Positions 45,646 through 54,336 of a stretch of DNA of 64,000 bases are shown in pieces; the stretch's first letter is position 1, and every line of letters begins with the position of its first letter. A model generated the notes under the pieces. The model was not told the DNA's origin. It searched no databases and saw only the letters and a program-made list of their open reading frames with translations. A program made the translations under genes and the position numbers. This stretch comes from Edaphobacter sp. Its GTDB lineage: Bacteria > Acidobacteriota > Terriglobia > Terriglobales > Acidobacteriaceae. Where the stretch lies: assembly GCF_028283685.1 (NCBI RefSeq), contig NZ_JAPWKF010000009.1:1-64000 (forward strand), given 5' to 3'.

Positions 45646-46284
45646 CTAGCTGACCAGATGGCCCATCTTTTCGCGCTTGGTCTGCAGATAGCGCTCGTTG
45701 GTGGGCTCTGACGGAACCTCTGCCGAGATGCGCTCCGTGACCCGGATGCCTGCCAGCTCCAGGGCCTCGACCTTGGCCGGATTGTTGGTGATCAGCCGGA
45801 CAGCGTGGACGTTGAGCTGCTTGAGGACCTCGGCGGGAAGCTCGAACTCGCGGCAGTCGGCCTTATAGCCGAGTTCAAGGTTGGCTTCGATGGTGTCCAT
45901 TCCCTGATCCTGAAGCTCGTAGGCCTTCAGTTTAGCCATCAGGCCGATACCACGGCCTTCCTGCTGCTCGTAGAGCAGGATACCTGCACCAGCCTCGGTG
46001 ATCGTGGCAAGGGCCAGCTCCAGCTGCTGGCGGCAGTCGCAGCGCAGCGAGTGGAAGACATCGCCTGTAAGGCACTGAGAATGGATACGCACAATGGGGG
46101 GCGCCGAGTGGATATCGCCCATGACGAGCGCCACGGCCCCTTCGATCCGCTTGGACGGCGCCGGGATGTCGTCGTTACAGGGCTGCGGGTTCTCCACGAT
46201 GCCCTCGAAGCCGAGGATACGAAACTGACCCCAGCGGGTGGGGAAGTCGGCATCGGCGACCTTGGTGACAGAGGAGAACGGCAT
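45646..46284 (-). CDS. ribA: GTP cyclohydrolase II
   Basis: This enzyme opens GTP to 2,5-diamino-6-ribosylamino-4-pyrimidinone 5'-phosphate, the first step of riboflavin synthesis. The 212-residue stand-alone form (no RibB fusion) has zinc ligands Cys71, Cys82 and Cys84 (SQCLTGDVFHSLRCDCRQQ). It also has the GTP/pyrophosphate residues in RIHSQ and EQQEGRGIGL, and DTIEANLELG and RLITNNPAK near the end. A GTG at 46314 with an upstream GGAGA is a possible longer start. It is divergent from the sensor kinase. The usual rib operon partners are absent. Confidence 0.95.
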   Translation of the reverse strand: MPFSSVTKVADADFPTRWGQFRILGFEGIVENPQPCNDDIPAPSKRIEGAVALVMGDIHSAPPIVRIHSQCLTGDVFHSLRCDCRQQLELALATITEAGAGILLYEQQEGRGIGLMAKLKAYELQDQGMDTIEANLELGYKADCREFELPAEVLKQLNVHAVRLITNNPAKVEALELAGIRVTERISAEVPSEPTNERYLQTKREKMGHLVS

Positions 46285-46385
46285 CGTCTTCTGATTATAC
46301 GTTTTTGTGCTCACCTTGATTGGATTCTCCCGGGCGCGGGAGCGATGCAAATCCGGCTTCTGTGCCGGAGAGGTAAAGTAGGGAT

Positions 46386-47825
46386 GTGCCGCACATCTCC
46401 CCATCTTTGATCCTGATCACTCTGCTGGTGAAGCTGGGCGTGGCGGCGGCGACGTCAAGCTCGCTGGCCCGGTCGAAGGTCTTCAAGAGGGTGCTGCTGG
46501 CCGAGAGACGGACTCCCCGGGAGGTCGCCGAGCTGGTGGCGATGATCTGCGTCCCCCTGGTTCTGGGCGTGCTGGCTCGCGTGAAGGTGCCCAACTTTCT
46601 GGCCGCCGATCTCTCCTTTGAGACCTGCATGCTGCTGGGGCTGATGGTAGGCCCGCTGGGAGCGATGGCGGGTGGTGTTGCCATGGCGTTGCCCGCGGTC
46701 CTGCACCAGGAGTACTGGGCGCTGCCGGTGAACCTTGCCGTGGCTGCGGTCGCGGGATCGTTTGCGAAGTTTGTCGACCGCGAGGAGGTCTGGTCGTTCT
46801 CCCCGATGATCGACCTCAGCATCTATCGGTGGGTCACGCGCAATCTGCGCCGCCCGCATCTTGACCGGCAGGTCCTGCTGCTGGTGCTGATTGCGGGGCT
46901 GCAGCTGTGCCTGAGCCTGCTGGCGCATCTTTACCCGAGACGGTACTTTTCGCTTTACTCCAGCGAGTGGTGGGTGGAGCTGCTGATCTGCGCCAATGCG
47001 CCGATTGTGGTCGGCATCCCGCTGAAGATCTGGAACGCCATCCGGGTGGAGCGAAAATTGGAGGAGCAGGGACGGCTGCTTCTGGAGGCTCGTCTCGACG
47101 CGTTGCAGCGGCAGATCAATCCGCACTTTCTCTTCAACACGCTCAATTCGATCACCTCGCTGGTTCGTATGCAGCCGGAGCTGGCGCGAGAGATGATCGT
47201 CAAGCTGGCGAATATTCTTCGCGTGCTGCTGAAGGACCGCGAGGCCTTCGTGCCGCTCCGCGATGAGCTGGCGTTTACGGACGATTATCTCGACATCGAG
47301 GTCGTGCGTTTCGGCGAGAAGCTGAAGGTGGTCAAGGAGATTGCACCGGAGACGCTGGATATCCAGGTTCCCGGCATGCTTCTGCAGCCGCTGATTGAGA
47401 ACAGCATCAAGCATGGGCTGGAGCCCCGCATCAGCGGGGGCACTGTAACTCTGCGCAGCCGCGTGACCGATGACGGCATGCTGGTGATCGACGTGGAGGA
47501 CGACGGCGTCGGCATCCCCGTGGAGCGCGACGACAGCTCGCTGCTTAAGGGGCCGGGCTCAGGCACGGGCATCGGCATGCGCAATGTGCGGGAGCGCATG
47601 GAGGTGCAATATGGCAAGCTGGGCAGCATCGAGATCAACAGCCGCCCGGGCCGCGGCACCAAGGTGACCCTGCGCATGCCGGTGCTGGAAGCCGGCGCCG
47701 TCGACTGGACGGAGAATGGGCGCGAGGTGCTCGAGGCAGCTTCGCACGTGGTCAGCGACATGATGCGCCGTGTCGATCCGGACGGACGCCTGAGTCAGGC
47801 GTTGCGTTCGAGCACGCGGCGGTAA
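46386..47825 (+). CDS. LytS-type sensor histidine kinase (5TM-LYT)
   Basis: The 479-residue membrane kinase has a GTG start. About six hydrophobic segments lie in the first 215 residues, including a 5TM-LYT-like stretch with MVGPLGAMAGG. A His_kinase domain carries the conserved His247 in QINPHFLFNTLNSITSL, and a HATPase follows with the N box MLLQPLIENSIKHGLEPR, DDGVGIP and GTGIGMRNVRERM. Such kinases usually pair with a LytTR regulator; none is adjacent, so it is an orphan here. The 3' end overlaps the convergent bshA by 31 bp. Confidence 0.93.
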   Translation: MPHISPSLILITLLVKLGVAAATSSSLARSKVFKRVLLAERRTPREVAELVAMICVPLVLGVLARVKVPNFLAADLSFETCMLLGLMVGPLGAMAGGVAMALPAVLHQEYWALPVNLAVAAVAGSFAKFVDREEVWSFSPMIDLSIYRWVTRNLRRPHLDRQVLLLVLIAGLQLCLSLLAHLYPRRYFSLYSSEWWVELLICANAPIVVGIPLKIWNAIRVERKLEEQGRLLLEARLDALQRQINPHFLFNTLNSITSLVRMQPELAREMIVKLANILRVLLKDREAFVPLRDELAFTDDYLDIEVVRFGEKLKVVKEIAPETLDIQVPGMLLQPLIENSIKHGLEPRISGGTVTLRSRVTDDGMLVIDVEDDGVGIPVERDDSSLLKGPGSGTGIGMRNVRERMEVQYGKLGSIEINSRPGRGTKVTLRMPVLEAGAVDWTENGREVLEAASHVVSDMMRRVDPDGRLSQALRSSTRR

Positions 47826-48949
47826 TAGTCCTCGTACCTGGGAATGATGCTTTCGGTCGAGAAACGCTCCACTGCAGTGCGGCGGGAGGCTTCGGACATG
47901 GCAGCGAGCCGTGCCGGGTCGTTGAGCAGCGCGATGGCGCCTGCGGCCATACTTTCGACATCGCCGATCTCGTACAGCAGGCCGCTCTCTTCGTGATCGA
48001 TCAGCTCAGGCACGCCGCCGACGCGCGTAGCGATCGCGGGTACGCTGCACGACATGGCTTCGAGCGCGGCCAGGCCGAAGGATTCCATCTGGCTGGGCAT
48101 CAGCATCAGGTCGGCCAGCGGCAGCAGCTCGTGTACGTCATCCTGCTTGCCGAGGAAGTGGATGCGGTCCTGTACGCCATGGCGCAGCGCCAGGTGCTCG
48201 GCGGCGCTGCGGTCGGGGCCATCTCCGATCAGCATGAGCCGTGCGGGCATGGAGCGTGCGACGCGGGCAAAGACCTCAATGACGTCGAGCACACGCTTGA
48301 CCGGGCGGAAGTTCGATAGATGCACCAACAGTTTTTCGTCGTCGTTGGCAAAGCGGGGGCGCATCTCGGCGACCAGCTCAGGACGGCGCACGTAGAGATC
48401 GCAATTGACGAAGTTGCGGATGACCTCGATCTCGCCGTCGATGCCGAAGGCCTCGCGGGTGCGCTCGGCGAGATGCGCGGAGATGGCCGTAACACCGTGC
48501 GATTGCTGAATGCCGAAGCGGGTGATCGGCAGGTACGAGGGGTCGAGCCCGACGAGCGTGATGTCGGTGCCGTGCAGCGTCGTGATGAAGGGAAGGTTCC
48601 TGCGGCGTGAGCCCATGGAGTTGCTGGCGATCATCTGGCTGGCGAGCAGGGCGCTGACCGAGTGCGGAATGGCGTAATGAACATGCAGCAGGTCGAGGGA
48701 ATAGAAGTCTGCGACCTCGGCCATGCGCGTCGCGAGTGCAAGATCGTAGGGCGGGTACTCGAAGAGGGGATAGGTCGCGACCGAGACCTCGTGGAAGTGG
48801 ATGTTTGTCTCGCGGCCGTTGAGACGGAAGGGTTGCGACGAGGTGATGAAGTGAACCTGGTGGCCGCGTGAGGCGAGTTCGATGCCCAGCTCGGTGGCGA
48901 CGACGCCGGAGCCTCCGTAGGTTGGGTAGCAGGTGATGCCGATCTTCAT
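47795..48949 (-). CDS. bshA: N-acetyl-alpha-D-glucosaminyl L-malate synthase (bacillithiol pathway)
   Basis: This GT4 glycosyltransferase joins UDP-GlcNAc to L-malate, the first step of bacillithiol synthesis. The 384-residue protein opens MKIGITCYPTYGGSGVVATELG, the BshA hallmark. It has HVHYAIPHSVSALLA and TTLHGTDITLVG in the N-domain, and the GT4 C-domain motif MPSQMESFGLAALEAMSCSVPAIATRVGG with the ExxxxxxxE nucleotide-binding pair. It implies the cell uses bacillithiol. A frameshifted YdjC/HpnK-type deacetylase lies 12 bases upstream; the true BshB deacetylase is of another family and is not seen here. Confidence 0.95.
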   Translation of the reverse strand: MKIGITCYPTYGGSGVVATELGIELASRGHQVHFITSSQPFRLNGRETNIHFHEVSVATYPLFEYPPYDLALATRMAEVADFYSLDLLHVHYAIPHSVSALLASQMIASNSMGSRRRNLPFITTLHGTDITLVGLDPSYLPITRFGIQQSHGVTAISAHLAERTREAFGIDGEIEVIRNFVNCDLYVRRPELVAEMRPRFANDDEKLLVHLSNFRPVKRVLDVIEVFARVARSMPARLMLIGDGPDRSAAEHLALRHGVQDRIHFLGKQDDVHELLPLADLMLMPSQMESFGLAALEAMSCSVPAIATRVGGVPELIDHEESGLLYEIGDVESMAAGAIALLNDPARLAAMSEASRRTAVERFSTESIIPRYEDYYRRVLERNA

Positions 48950-48960
48950 GATGGCGGTTC

Positions 48961-49838
48961 CTAAACGTGCGCGGGCGCGATGGCGCCGAAGTGGATGAGC
49001 TCGGGAGCGTTTGGCCGCGCGAGCGCTGCTGGTATCGCTGTGATCAGTGCCTGCATCTCGATCTCGCGATGTGTGCGAAGACGCGTGGTGATGCGGTCGA
49101 GGTCGCTGTCGTTGTATCCAGGATGGCAGACGAGCTCATAGGTTCCCTGCGCGGGCAGGGCCTCCAATAGTTCGGTGAGGGTGATGGCGTTCAGGTTGCC
49201 GGTGGCGGAGACGCCGATGGTGCCTCCCGTGGATGAGACGATGCCGCAGCCGATCTGCCGCTGGTGCTGAAAGCTGGGGCGAAGACGGTTGAGCAGGCGA
49301 ATCTGCATGCGGCGCTTGAAGTCGGCGTGCGCGAGATGCTGCGTGAATGCTGGCTCGAACGGATTGCGGATCGCCGTGATCGACTCCTGTTCGAGGACGT
49401 GCAGCAAGGGCCGGGCCACGCGGGGAAAGAGATGCGAGTGCTTGTGCGTATCGACATGCGTGATGGAGATGCCGGCTCCCCGGATCTTGCGGATCTGCGC
49501 CTGCACCTCGTGCTCGATCTCCTCTTCGCGGATGTGTCCGCGCAGCAGCGCCTGCACGAAGTCGATCAGCGACGGACGAAAGGTCTTGCGGTCCGGGCCG
49601 AGCAGCGTGGGAATCTCTTCCGGGGGGAGGCCGGGGTTCCGTCGGTGAGGACGATGTGGCAGCCCACGCCCAGCGTCGGGTTGGCATGGGCCAGAGCGAC
49701 GGCATCCTCGAAGGCGGTTCCGGTGGCCATCAGTGTGGCAGAGGTGAGGACGCCGGCCTGATGCAACTCTACGATGGAGCGGTTGACTCCGCGTGTCAGG
49801 CCAAAATCGTCTGCGTTGATGATGAGGCGGGAAGGCAT
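48961..49838 (-). pseudogene. YdjC/ChbG/HpnK-type carbohydrate deacetylase, single-base frameshift
   Basis: The first frame opens [21 protein letters not shown], with the Asp pair of the YdjC metal site, and reaches [15 protein letters not shown] run of six C (opposite 49622-49627) is then one short: adding one base gives [20 protein letters not shown] and continues into the second half (HIREEEIEHEVQAQI, THVDTHKHSHLFP with two metal histidines, CHPGYNDSDL). The repaired length is about 292 residues, normal for the family. A homopolymer sequence error or real phase-variable slippage would look the same. It lies 12 bases upstream of bshA. Confidence 0.83.
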
Positions 49839-49907
49839 GAGGGGCTTTCAGGTGGGGATAGCACTACTTTATCAGTTTGGATGCAGAGGATGGCATGCCC
49901 GGAAGCT

Positions 49908-51089
49908 TCATCCGGAGGTGCTGGGAGCAGGTGTTTCGATGGTCATCTGCTTCTGTTGCTTGGCGCGGCGAACCTCGCGCAGGGCGACCAGCAGCATACC
50001 GGTGAACGTAAAGATGACAAGGGCGACGGCGTGTATCCCGTGCAGTTGATCGATCTCTCCGTAGAGCAGCGCGAGGCCTCCGAAGACGAAGAAGACGTGG
50101 GCGCAGAAGACCTCGAGCGAAGCCTTGCCCAGTGTCAGCAGCGGCTCGACCAGCACGATGCGCGAGACCAGTCTGCGGCTCCAGTAAAGGACGCAGGCAA
50201 AGGCAAACAGGTTGATGAGGCGCAACGGGCCGATCTGCCACTTGTCGAGTTGCAGGCCAAAGTACTGCTGGTTCATCCAGCCCAGCCAGTTGTGTCGGAC
50301 GGCGATGAAGAAGGCGCACACGGCGGCGCAGATGGGATAGGCCACACGCGGCAGACTGCGAAAGGGGATCTCCCCGTGCGCGGAGGTGGCGCCGACCCAC
50401 AGGCCGGCGATCCAGACGATCTGCCAGGCAAAGAGGTTGAAGGCGCCGGTCTCCTGTAGAGGAATGTGCAGCCCGGTGACGGCAACGACGATGTTGTGAA
50501 CCCAGGCACGCAGGCCGAATTGTGCCAGCAGCCAGATCAGGCCGCTGACGGCAAGGATCGGCTTCCAGGTCCAGCGTTTGGCGATCAGCAGCAGGGATGG
50601 CGTCACCAGCATGAAGGTGACGTACATGGGCAGAATGTCGAGCAGAGGAGGGCAGTAGATCAGCAGCAATGAGCCCACGATGGCCGTTCCCGGATGGGCG
50701 AGATAGAAGTTGAGCAGGTTGACCAGAGCCGGCCGGTGCGTATGCGCCGCAACTGCAGCCACAATGGTGAAAGCAAACAGGAGCATCAGCAGGTGATAGC
50801 CGTAGATTCGCAGACTGCGCTTCCAAAGCTTGGCCTTCATCTTGTCTTCGTCATCCTCGGCCACGCGCACATAGAGATGGGCCACCAGGAGACCGGAGAG
50901 AAAGACGAAGCCTTCGGCGGACGAGATATACCCGAAGGGCTGATTCACGAAGTCGCTGAGGTGCGTGGGCAGGTGGGTGAGCGTCATCCAGATCAGGAAG
51001 AGGCCACGCAGGGCGTCGAGCTCAGGGCGCCGACGGGAGCGCCCGAGGTGAAGTACGGAGATGGAGCGCTGCTCGAACGCGTTCGTCAC
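49908..51089 (-). CDS. OpgC family membrane protein
   Basis: The 393-residue protein has about ten membrane helices and the OpgC / acyltransferase-3-related opening RRPELDALRGLFLIWMTLTHLP (the D-x-LRG motif). YISSAEGFVFLSGLLVAHLY follows, then a central RLINLFAFACVLYWS and a C-terminal LTLGKASLEVFCAHVFFVFGGLAL. OpgC proteins succinylate periplasmic glucans; the opgGH synthesis genes are not in this window, so the acceptor is uncertain. The cytoplasmic tail is Lys/Gln- and Thr/Pro-rich. It lies 69 bases upstream of the deacetylase on the same strand. Confidence 0.88.
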   Translation of the reverse strand: MTNAFEQRSISVLHLGRSRRRPELDALRGLFLIWMTLTHLPTHLSDFVNQPFGYISSAEGFVFLSGLLVAHLYVRVAEDDEDKMKAKLWKRSLRIYGYHLLMLLFAFTIVAAVAAHTHRPALVNLLNFYLAHPGTAIVGSLLLIYCPPLLDILPMYVTFMLVTPSLLLIAKRWTWKPILAVSGLIWLLAQFGLRAWVHNIVVAVTGLHIPLQETGAFNLFAWQIVWIAGLWVGATSAHGEIPFRSLPRVAYPICAAVCAFFIAVRHNWLGWMNQQYFGLQLDKWQIGPLRLINLFAFACVLYWSRRLVSRIVLVEPLLTLGKASLEVFCAHVFFVFGGLALLYGEIDQLHGIHAVALVIFTFTGMLLVALREVRRAKQQKQMTIETPAPSTSG

Positions 51090-51183
51090 CGGGGTCAGCT
51101 CCTGCTTATAAGACGCCAGATCGCGCCCGGGGTTGCGGTCAAATAGGATTCAAACTCAGGCAAAGCAGAGAGTCCGCGGCGAA

Positions 51184-51216
51184 ATGACAAAGCCCCGCCA
51201 GGCGATGGCAGGGCTC
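51184..51216 (-). terminator. terminator after the 36-residue membrane protein gene
   Basis: Minus strand: AGCCCTGCC / GGCGGGGCT 9-bp stem with one G-T pair, 7-base loop, then TTGTCATTTC. Confidence 0.65.
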
Positions 51217-51252
51217 CAAAAACTCAGCGGCGGAATACCGCGTCAACGTGGT

Positions 51253-51363
51253 CTACAGGTAGGGACGGAAGAACAGCAGCAGGCTGACGAAGCTCAGACC
51301 GAACAAGATGACAAAGACCTGCCAGTAGCTGTCAATAAAGGACTGTTCGTGCTCTGCACTCAT
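51253..51363 (-). CDS. 36-residue single-span membrane protein
   Basis: From the ATG at 51363, preceded by AGGAGAGG at good spacing, a short frame encodes MSAEHEQSFIDSYWQVFVIL and continues with a hydrophobic helix (about 14-32, rich in Phe, Leu and Val) ending FFRPYL and TAG. The polar, acidic N-terminus and single helix suggest a small inner-membrane protein, perhaps an accessory subunit. It lies 41 bases downstream of tRNA-Val on the same strand, with a terminator behind it. I recognise no family. The strong ribosome site, membrane pattern and terminator support it as a real gene. Confidence 0.7.
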   Translation of the reverse strand: MSAEHEQSFIDSYWQVFVILFGLSFVSLLLFFRPYL

Positions 51364-51401
51364 CGCGAAACCTCTCCTGAATCTTAAATTATCCAGCGAA
51401 A

Positions 51402-51478
<77 letters not shown>

Positions 51479-51631
51479 ACTCCGTTGGGCTGTACCTCTA
51501 CCAGTGTATGGGAGCGGAGGCGCTGACGCAATCGGGTAAGCATTTCTGCGTGCTGCAATTGTCAAACGGCAAAGACGCGCATATCGTCATCCCTTGGTGT
51601 AGCAGGTAAGCACGGAAGGGGAAACGAGAGC

Positions 51632-53092
51632 ATGGGAATTCGGTTGCATTTTTGGGGCGCCGCGCAGACGGTGACTGGCTCGTCGCATCATCTGGAGTGT
51701 GCAGGACAAAACATTTTGCTGGATTGTGGACTTTACCAGGGCAAGCGCCAGGAGGCGCAGGAGATCAACCGGCATCTCGCGCTTGATGCAGCGCAGCTGG
51801 CAGGGCAGGGCCCGGATGCTCTGCAGGCCGTCGTGCTCTCGCATGCGCACATCGACCATAGCGGCAACCTGGCCTCGCTGGCGAAGCAGGGCTATCGCGG
51901 GCCGATCTTCGCCACGCCATCCACCATCGACCTCTGCCATCCCATGCTCAAGGACAGCGCGCATATCCAGGAAGGCGACGCCGAGTTCATGAACCGTCGC
52001 CGCGGGAAGCGCCGCCAGATCGGTGCGCCCGAGGGGGCTGCTCCGGTCCAGCCTCTCTACACGGAGGAGAACGCGGAGCAGGTGCTGCAACTGTTCAAGC
52101 AGTTGAAGCTGCACGAGCCGATGACGCTGCCCGGCTCCTCGGCCGATGCAGGGTTCTCCGTTTCATTGAGCAACGCCGGACACATGCTTGGTTCCACCTG
52201 CGTCCTGCTTGAGGCGAAGGAGAATGGCCAGAAGACAAGGCTGCTCTTCTCGGGCGATGTGGGGCGCAAGAATCTGCCGATCATCCAGGACCCCGACCCG
52301 GCGCCAGCGGCAGACTATCTCATCATGGAGAGCACCTATGGCAATCGGCTGCATCAGCCGATCGGCCCGGTAAAGCAGAAGCTGGCAGGCCTGGTGCGGC
52401 GGGTTGCCGCACGTGGCGGCAAGATCATCGTTCCGGCCTTCGCTGTGGAGCGCACGCAGCAGCTTGTGATGCTGCTGCATCAGCTGATCGACGAGAAGCT
52501 GATTCCGGATATTCCGATGTTCGTGGACAGTCCGCTTGCCACCAACGTCACCGAGGTCTTCCGCCAGCACACCGAAGACTGGGACCAGGAGATTGCGGCG
52601 TTCAGCAAGACCGCGAGCGATCCCTTTGGCTGGAACCGGCTGAAATATACGAAGACAGTGCAGGAGAGTAAGGCGCTCAACGATCTGCATGTGCCGTTCC
52701 TGGTGATGTCGGCCTCGGGGATGTGCGAGGCAGGACGCATCCTGCATCATCTGAAGAACGGCATCGAAGACCCGCGCAACCTGATCCTCATCACCGGCTA
52801 TCAGGCCGCGAACACGCTGGGCCGGAAGCTGGTGGAGCGCCAGCCGGAGGTCAACATCTTCGGCGAACCGAAGCGCGTGCGGGCCGAGGTGGATTCCATC
52901 GGAGAACTCAGCGGCCACGCCGATCAGCACGAGCTGCTCAGCTGGATGGAGCCTGCGGTGAAGACGCTTAAGAAGGTCTTCCTGGTGCACGGGGAACCCC
53001 TGGCGCAGGCCGCGCTGAAAGAGGAGATCGAGAAGAGCTACGGCCTTGAGGTGGTCTGTCCGCGCAGGGGAGAGCGATTCGAGGTTAGCTAG
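51632..53092 (+). CDS. beta-CASP metallo-beta-lactamase nuclease (CPSF73-like)
   Basis: The 486-residue protein has an MBL core with the opening FWGAAQTVTGSSHHLE, the zinc motif LSHAHIDHSGNLASL (HxHxDH), SNAGHMLGSTCVLLE and the metal-bridging Asp of LLFSGDVGRKNLPI. A beta-CASP cap carries the ESTYGNR motif, IIVPAFAVERTQQL and MSASGMCEAGRILHHL. The C-terminal RNA-specificity segment reads GYQAANTLGRKL, then LSGHADQHELLSWM. These enzymes are usually RNA endo- or exonucleases in the cytoplasm. It is convergent with the YdcF gene four bases away. No operon partner. Confidence 0.94.
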   Translation: MGIRLHFWGAAQTVTGSSHHLECAGQNILLDCGLYQGKRQEAQEINRHLALDAAQLAGQGPDALQAVVLSHAHIDHSGNLASLAKQGYRGPIFATPSTIDLCHPMLKDSAHIQEGDAEFMNRRRGKRRQIGAPEGAAPVQPLYTEENAEQVLQLFKQLKLHEPMTLPGSSADAGFSVSLSNAGHMLGSTCVLLEAKENGQKTRLLFSGDVGRKNLPIIQDPDPAPAADYLIMESTYGNRLHQPIGPVKQKLAGLVRRVAARGGKIIVPAFAVERTQQLVMLLHQLIDEKLIPDIPMFVDSPLATNVTEVFRQHTEDWDQEIAAFSKTASDPFGWNRLKYTKTVQESKALNDLHVPFLVMSASGMCEAGRILHHLKNGIEDPRNLILITGYQAANTLGRKLVERQPEVNIFGEPKRVRAEVDSIGELSGHADQHELLSWMEPAVKTLKKVFLVHGEPLAQAALKEEIEKSYGLEVVCPRRGERFEVS

Positions 53093-53095
53093 CGT

Positions 53096-53746
53096 CTAGG
53101 GGGCGGTGGCCGGTGTCAGCGGCAGAAAGCGCGACGAAGGATAACCCTTGACGCGCAGTTGCAGGCACCGCCAGGCCTCTGCCGAATAGAGCACCACCTT
53201 GTGATGAATGCCGTACTCCGACGGCCACAGCGAGGCGTGTGTCCTCCAATCGATGGAGAGCGCAGGCTGGCGAGTGTTCAACGCATTCATGATCAGCGCC
53301 GTCCTTCCGAGGTGGTAGGGAGAGCTGACGATCTCGGCCGAGGACCAGCCATGCTGATGCATGATGGTCGTCGAGTAGTACATGTTCTGGACGGTGTTCT
53401 GGGCCTGGTCTTCTTCGATGACGTCGCTTGCGGGGACGCCCTGCGATTCAGCCAGCATGGCCATCGTGTGTGCTTCGACGAGCTGGTTGTGTGCGGCACC
53501 GCCGGTCATGATGAGCCGAGGAGCCACGCCTGCCTTATACTCGCGCACACCTTCGAGCACTCGCTCGCGCTGTTCCGGTGAAGGTGTGCCATCGAGCTTC
53601 GATGGTGTGCCGAGGACGACGATAGCGTCGAAGTGGGTTGCGACAGCGTTGTGTGTCGGCAGCGTGATGTAGTTGCCGTAGACGACCAGCGCGACGACGA
53701 CAACGGCGGTCAATATCCAGAAGGTGATCCATCCCAGGAGTTTCAC
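53096..53746 (-). CDS. YdcF/DUF218 family membrane protein
   Basis: The 216-residue protein has one N-terminal helix (ITFWILTAVVVVALVVYG). The DUF218 core holds AIVVLGTPSKLDG, the phosphate-binding RLIMTGGAAHNQLVEAHTMA, EEDQAQNTVQNMYYS and VSSPYHLGRTALI. Members such as YdcF and SanA act at the envelope; their substrates are uncertain. Its ATG overlaps the stop of the upstream response regulator by four bases (ATGA), so the two are co-translated. Confidence 0.9.
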   Translation of the reverse strand: MKLLGWITFWILTAVVVVALVVYGNYITLPTHNAVATHFDAIVVLGTPSKLDGTPSPEQRERVLEGVREYKAGVAPRLIMTGGAAHNQLVEAHTMAMLAESQGVPASDVIEEDQAQNTVQNMYYSTTIMHQHGWSSAEIVSSPYHLGRTALIMNALNTRQPALSIDWRTHASLWPSEYGIHHKVVLYSAEAWRCLQLRVKGYPSSRFLPLTPATAP

Positions 53747-54162
53747 GCCGTTAGGGTAGCAGAGCCTCGGGCGTACCTGGGATCAAGAATGCGATGGACC
53801 TCTCCCAGCAGTTGCGGCAGAGAGAATGGCTTCGGCAGAAAGTTCCAGTTGCGAATGCGCATCTGCTCCAGCTGCACCGGGTCAAGGATGGCGCCGGAGA
53901 CGATCAGTACGGGTAAGGAAGGCCGCAGGGCTTTGGCTTCGCGCGCCAGATCCATGCCTGTGCGGTTGGGCATGGAGTAATCGGTAATCAAAAGATCGAT
54001 CGGCGATCGTCGAAAGATATGAATGGCACGATCTGCGTTTTCACAACTGAAGACGTTGTAGCCTTCATGTTCGAGAAAGGTGCGGGTAAGAGAACGGATG
54101 TCGGAATCGTCATCGACGACAAGAATATTGCGTAATGCCTGGGGAAGCTGCTCGTAATGCAT
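53743..54162 (-). CDS. single-domain response regulator
   Basis: The 139-residue CheY-like receiver has the acidic residues Asp17-Asp18 (NILVVDDDSDI), phospho-acceptor Asp61 (LLITDYSMPNRTG), a switch Ser89 (LIVSGA) and Lys111 (FLPKPFS). There is no output domain, only a short linker at each end. It overlaps the YdcF-like gene by four bases. The cognate kinase is not adjacent. Confidence 0.92.
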   Translation of the reverse strand: MHYEQLPQALRNILVVDDDSDIRSLTRTFLEHEGYNVFSCENADRAIHIFRRSPIDLLITDYSMPNRTGMDLAREAKALRPSLPVLIVSGAILDPVQLEQMRIRNWNFLPKPFSLPQLLGEVHRILDPRYARGSATLTA

Positions 54163-54336
54163 TAGTTCGGTACTCTTTGCTCAATACTCGTTGAACTGCG
54201 TTTCAGTGACGTAACAGTCAGTTGGATGCGTCCAAGGCGTTGGAAATCAACCGGCATGGACGCAATCTTTCAATCGAGCGCGAGGTCCCCGTGCAAAACC
54301 TCACATGGAGTTTGACGCGGCAGACCTGTGGAAGAC

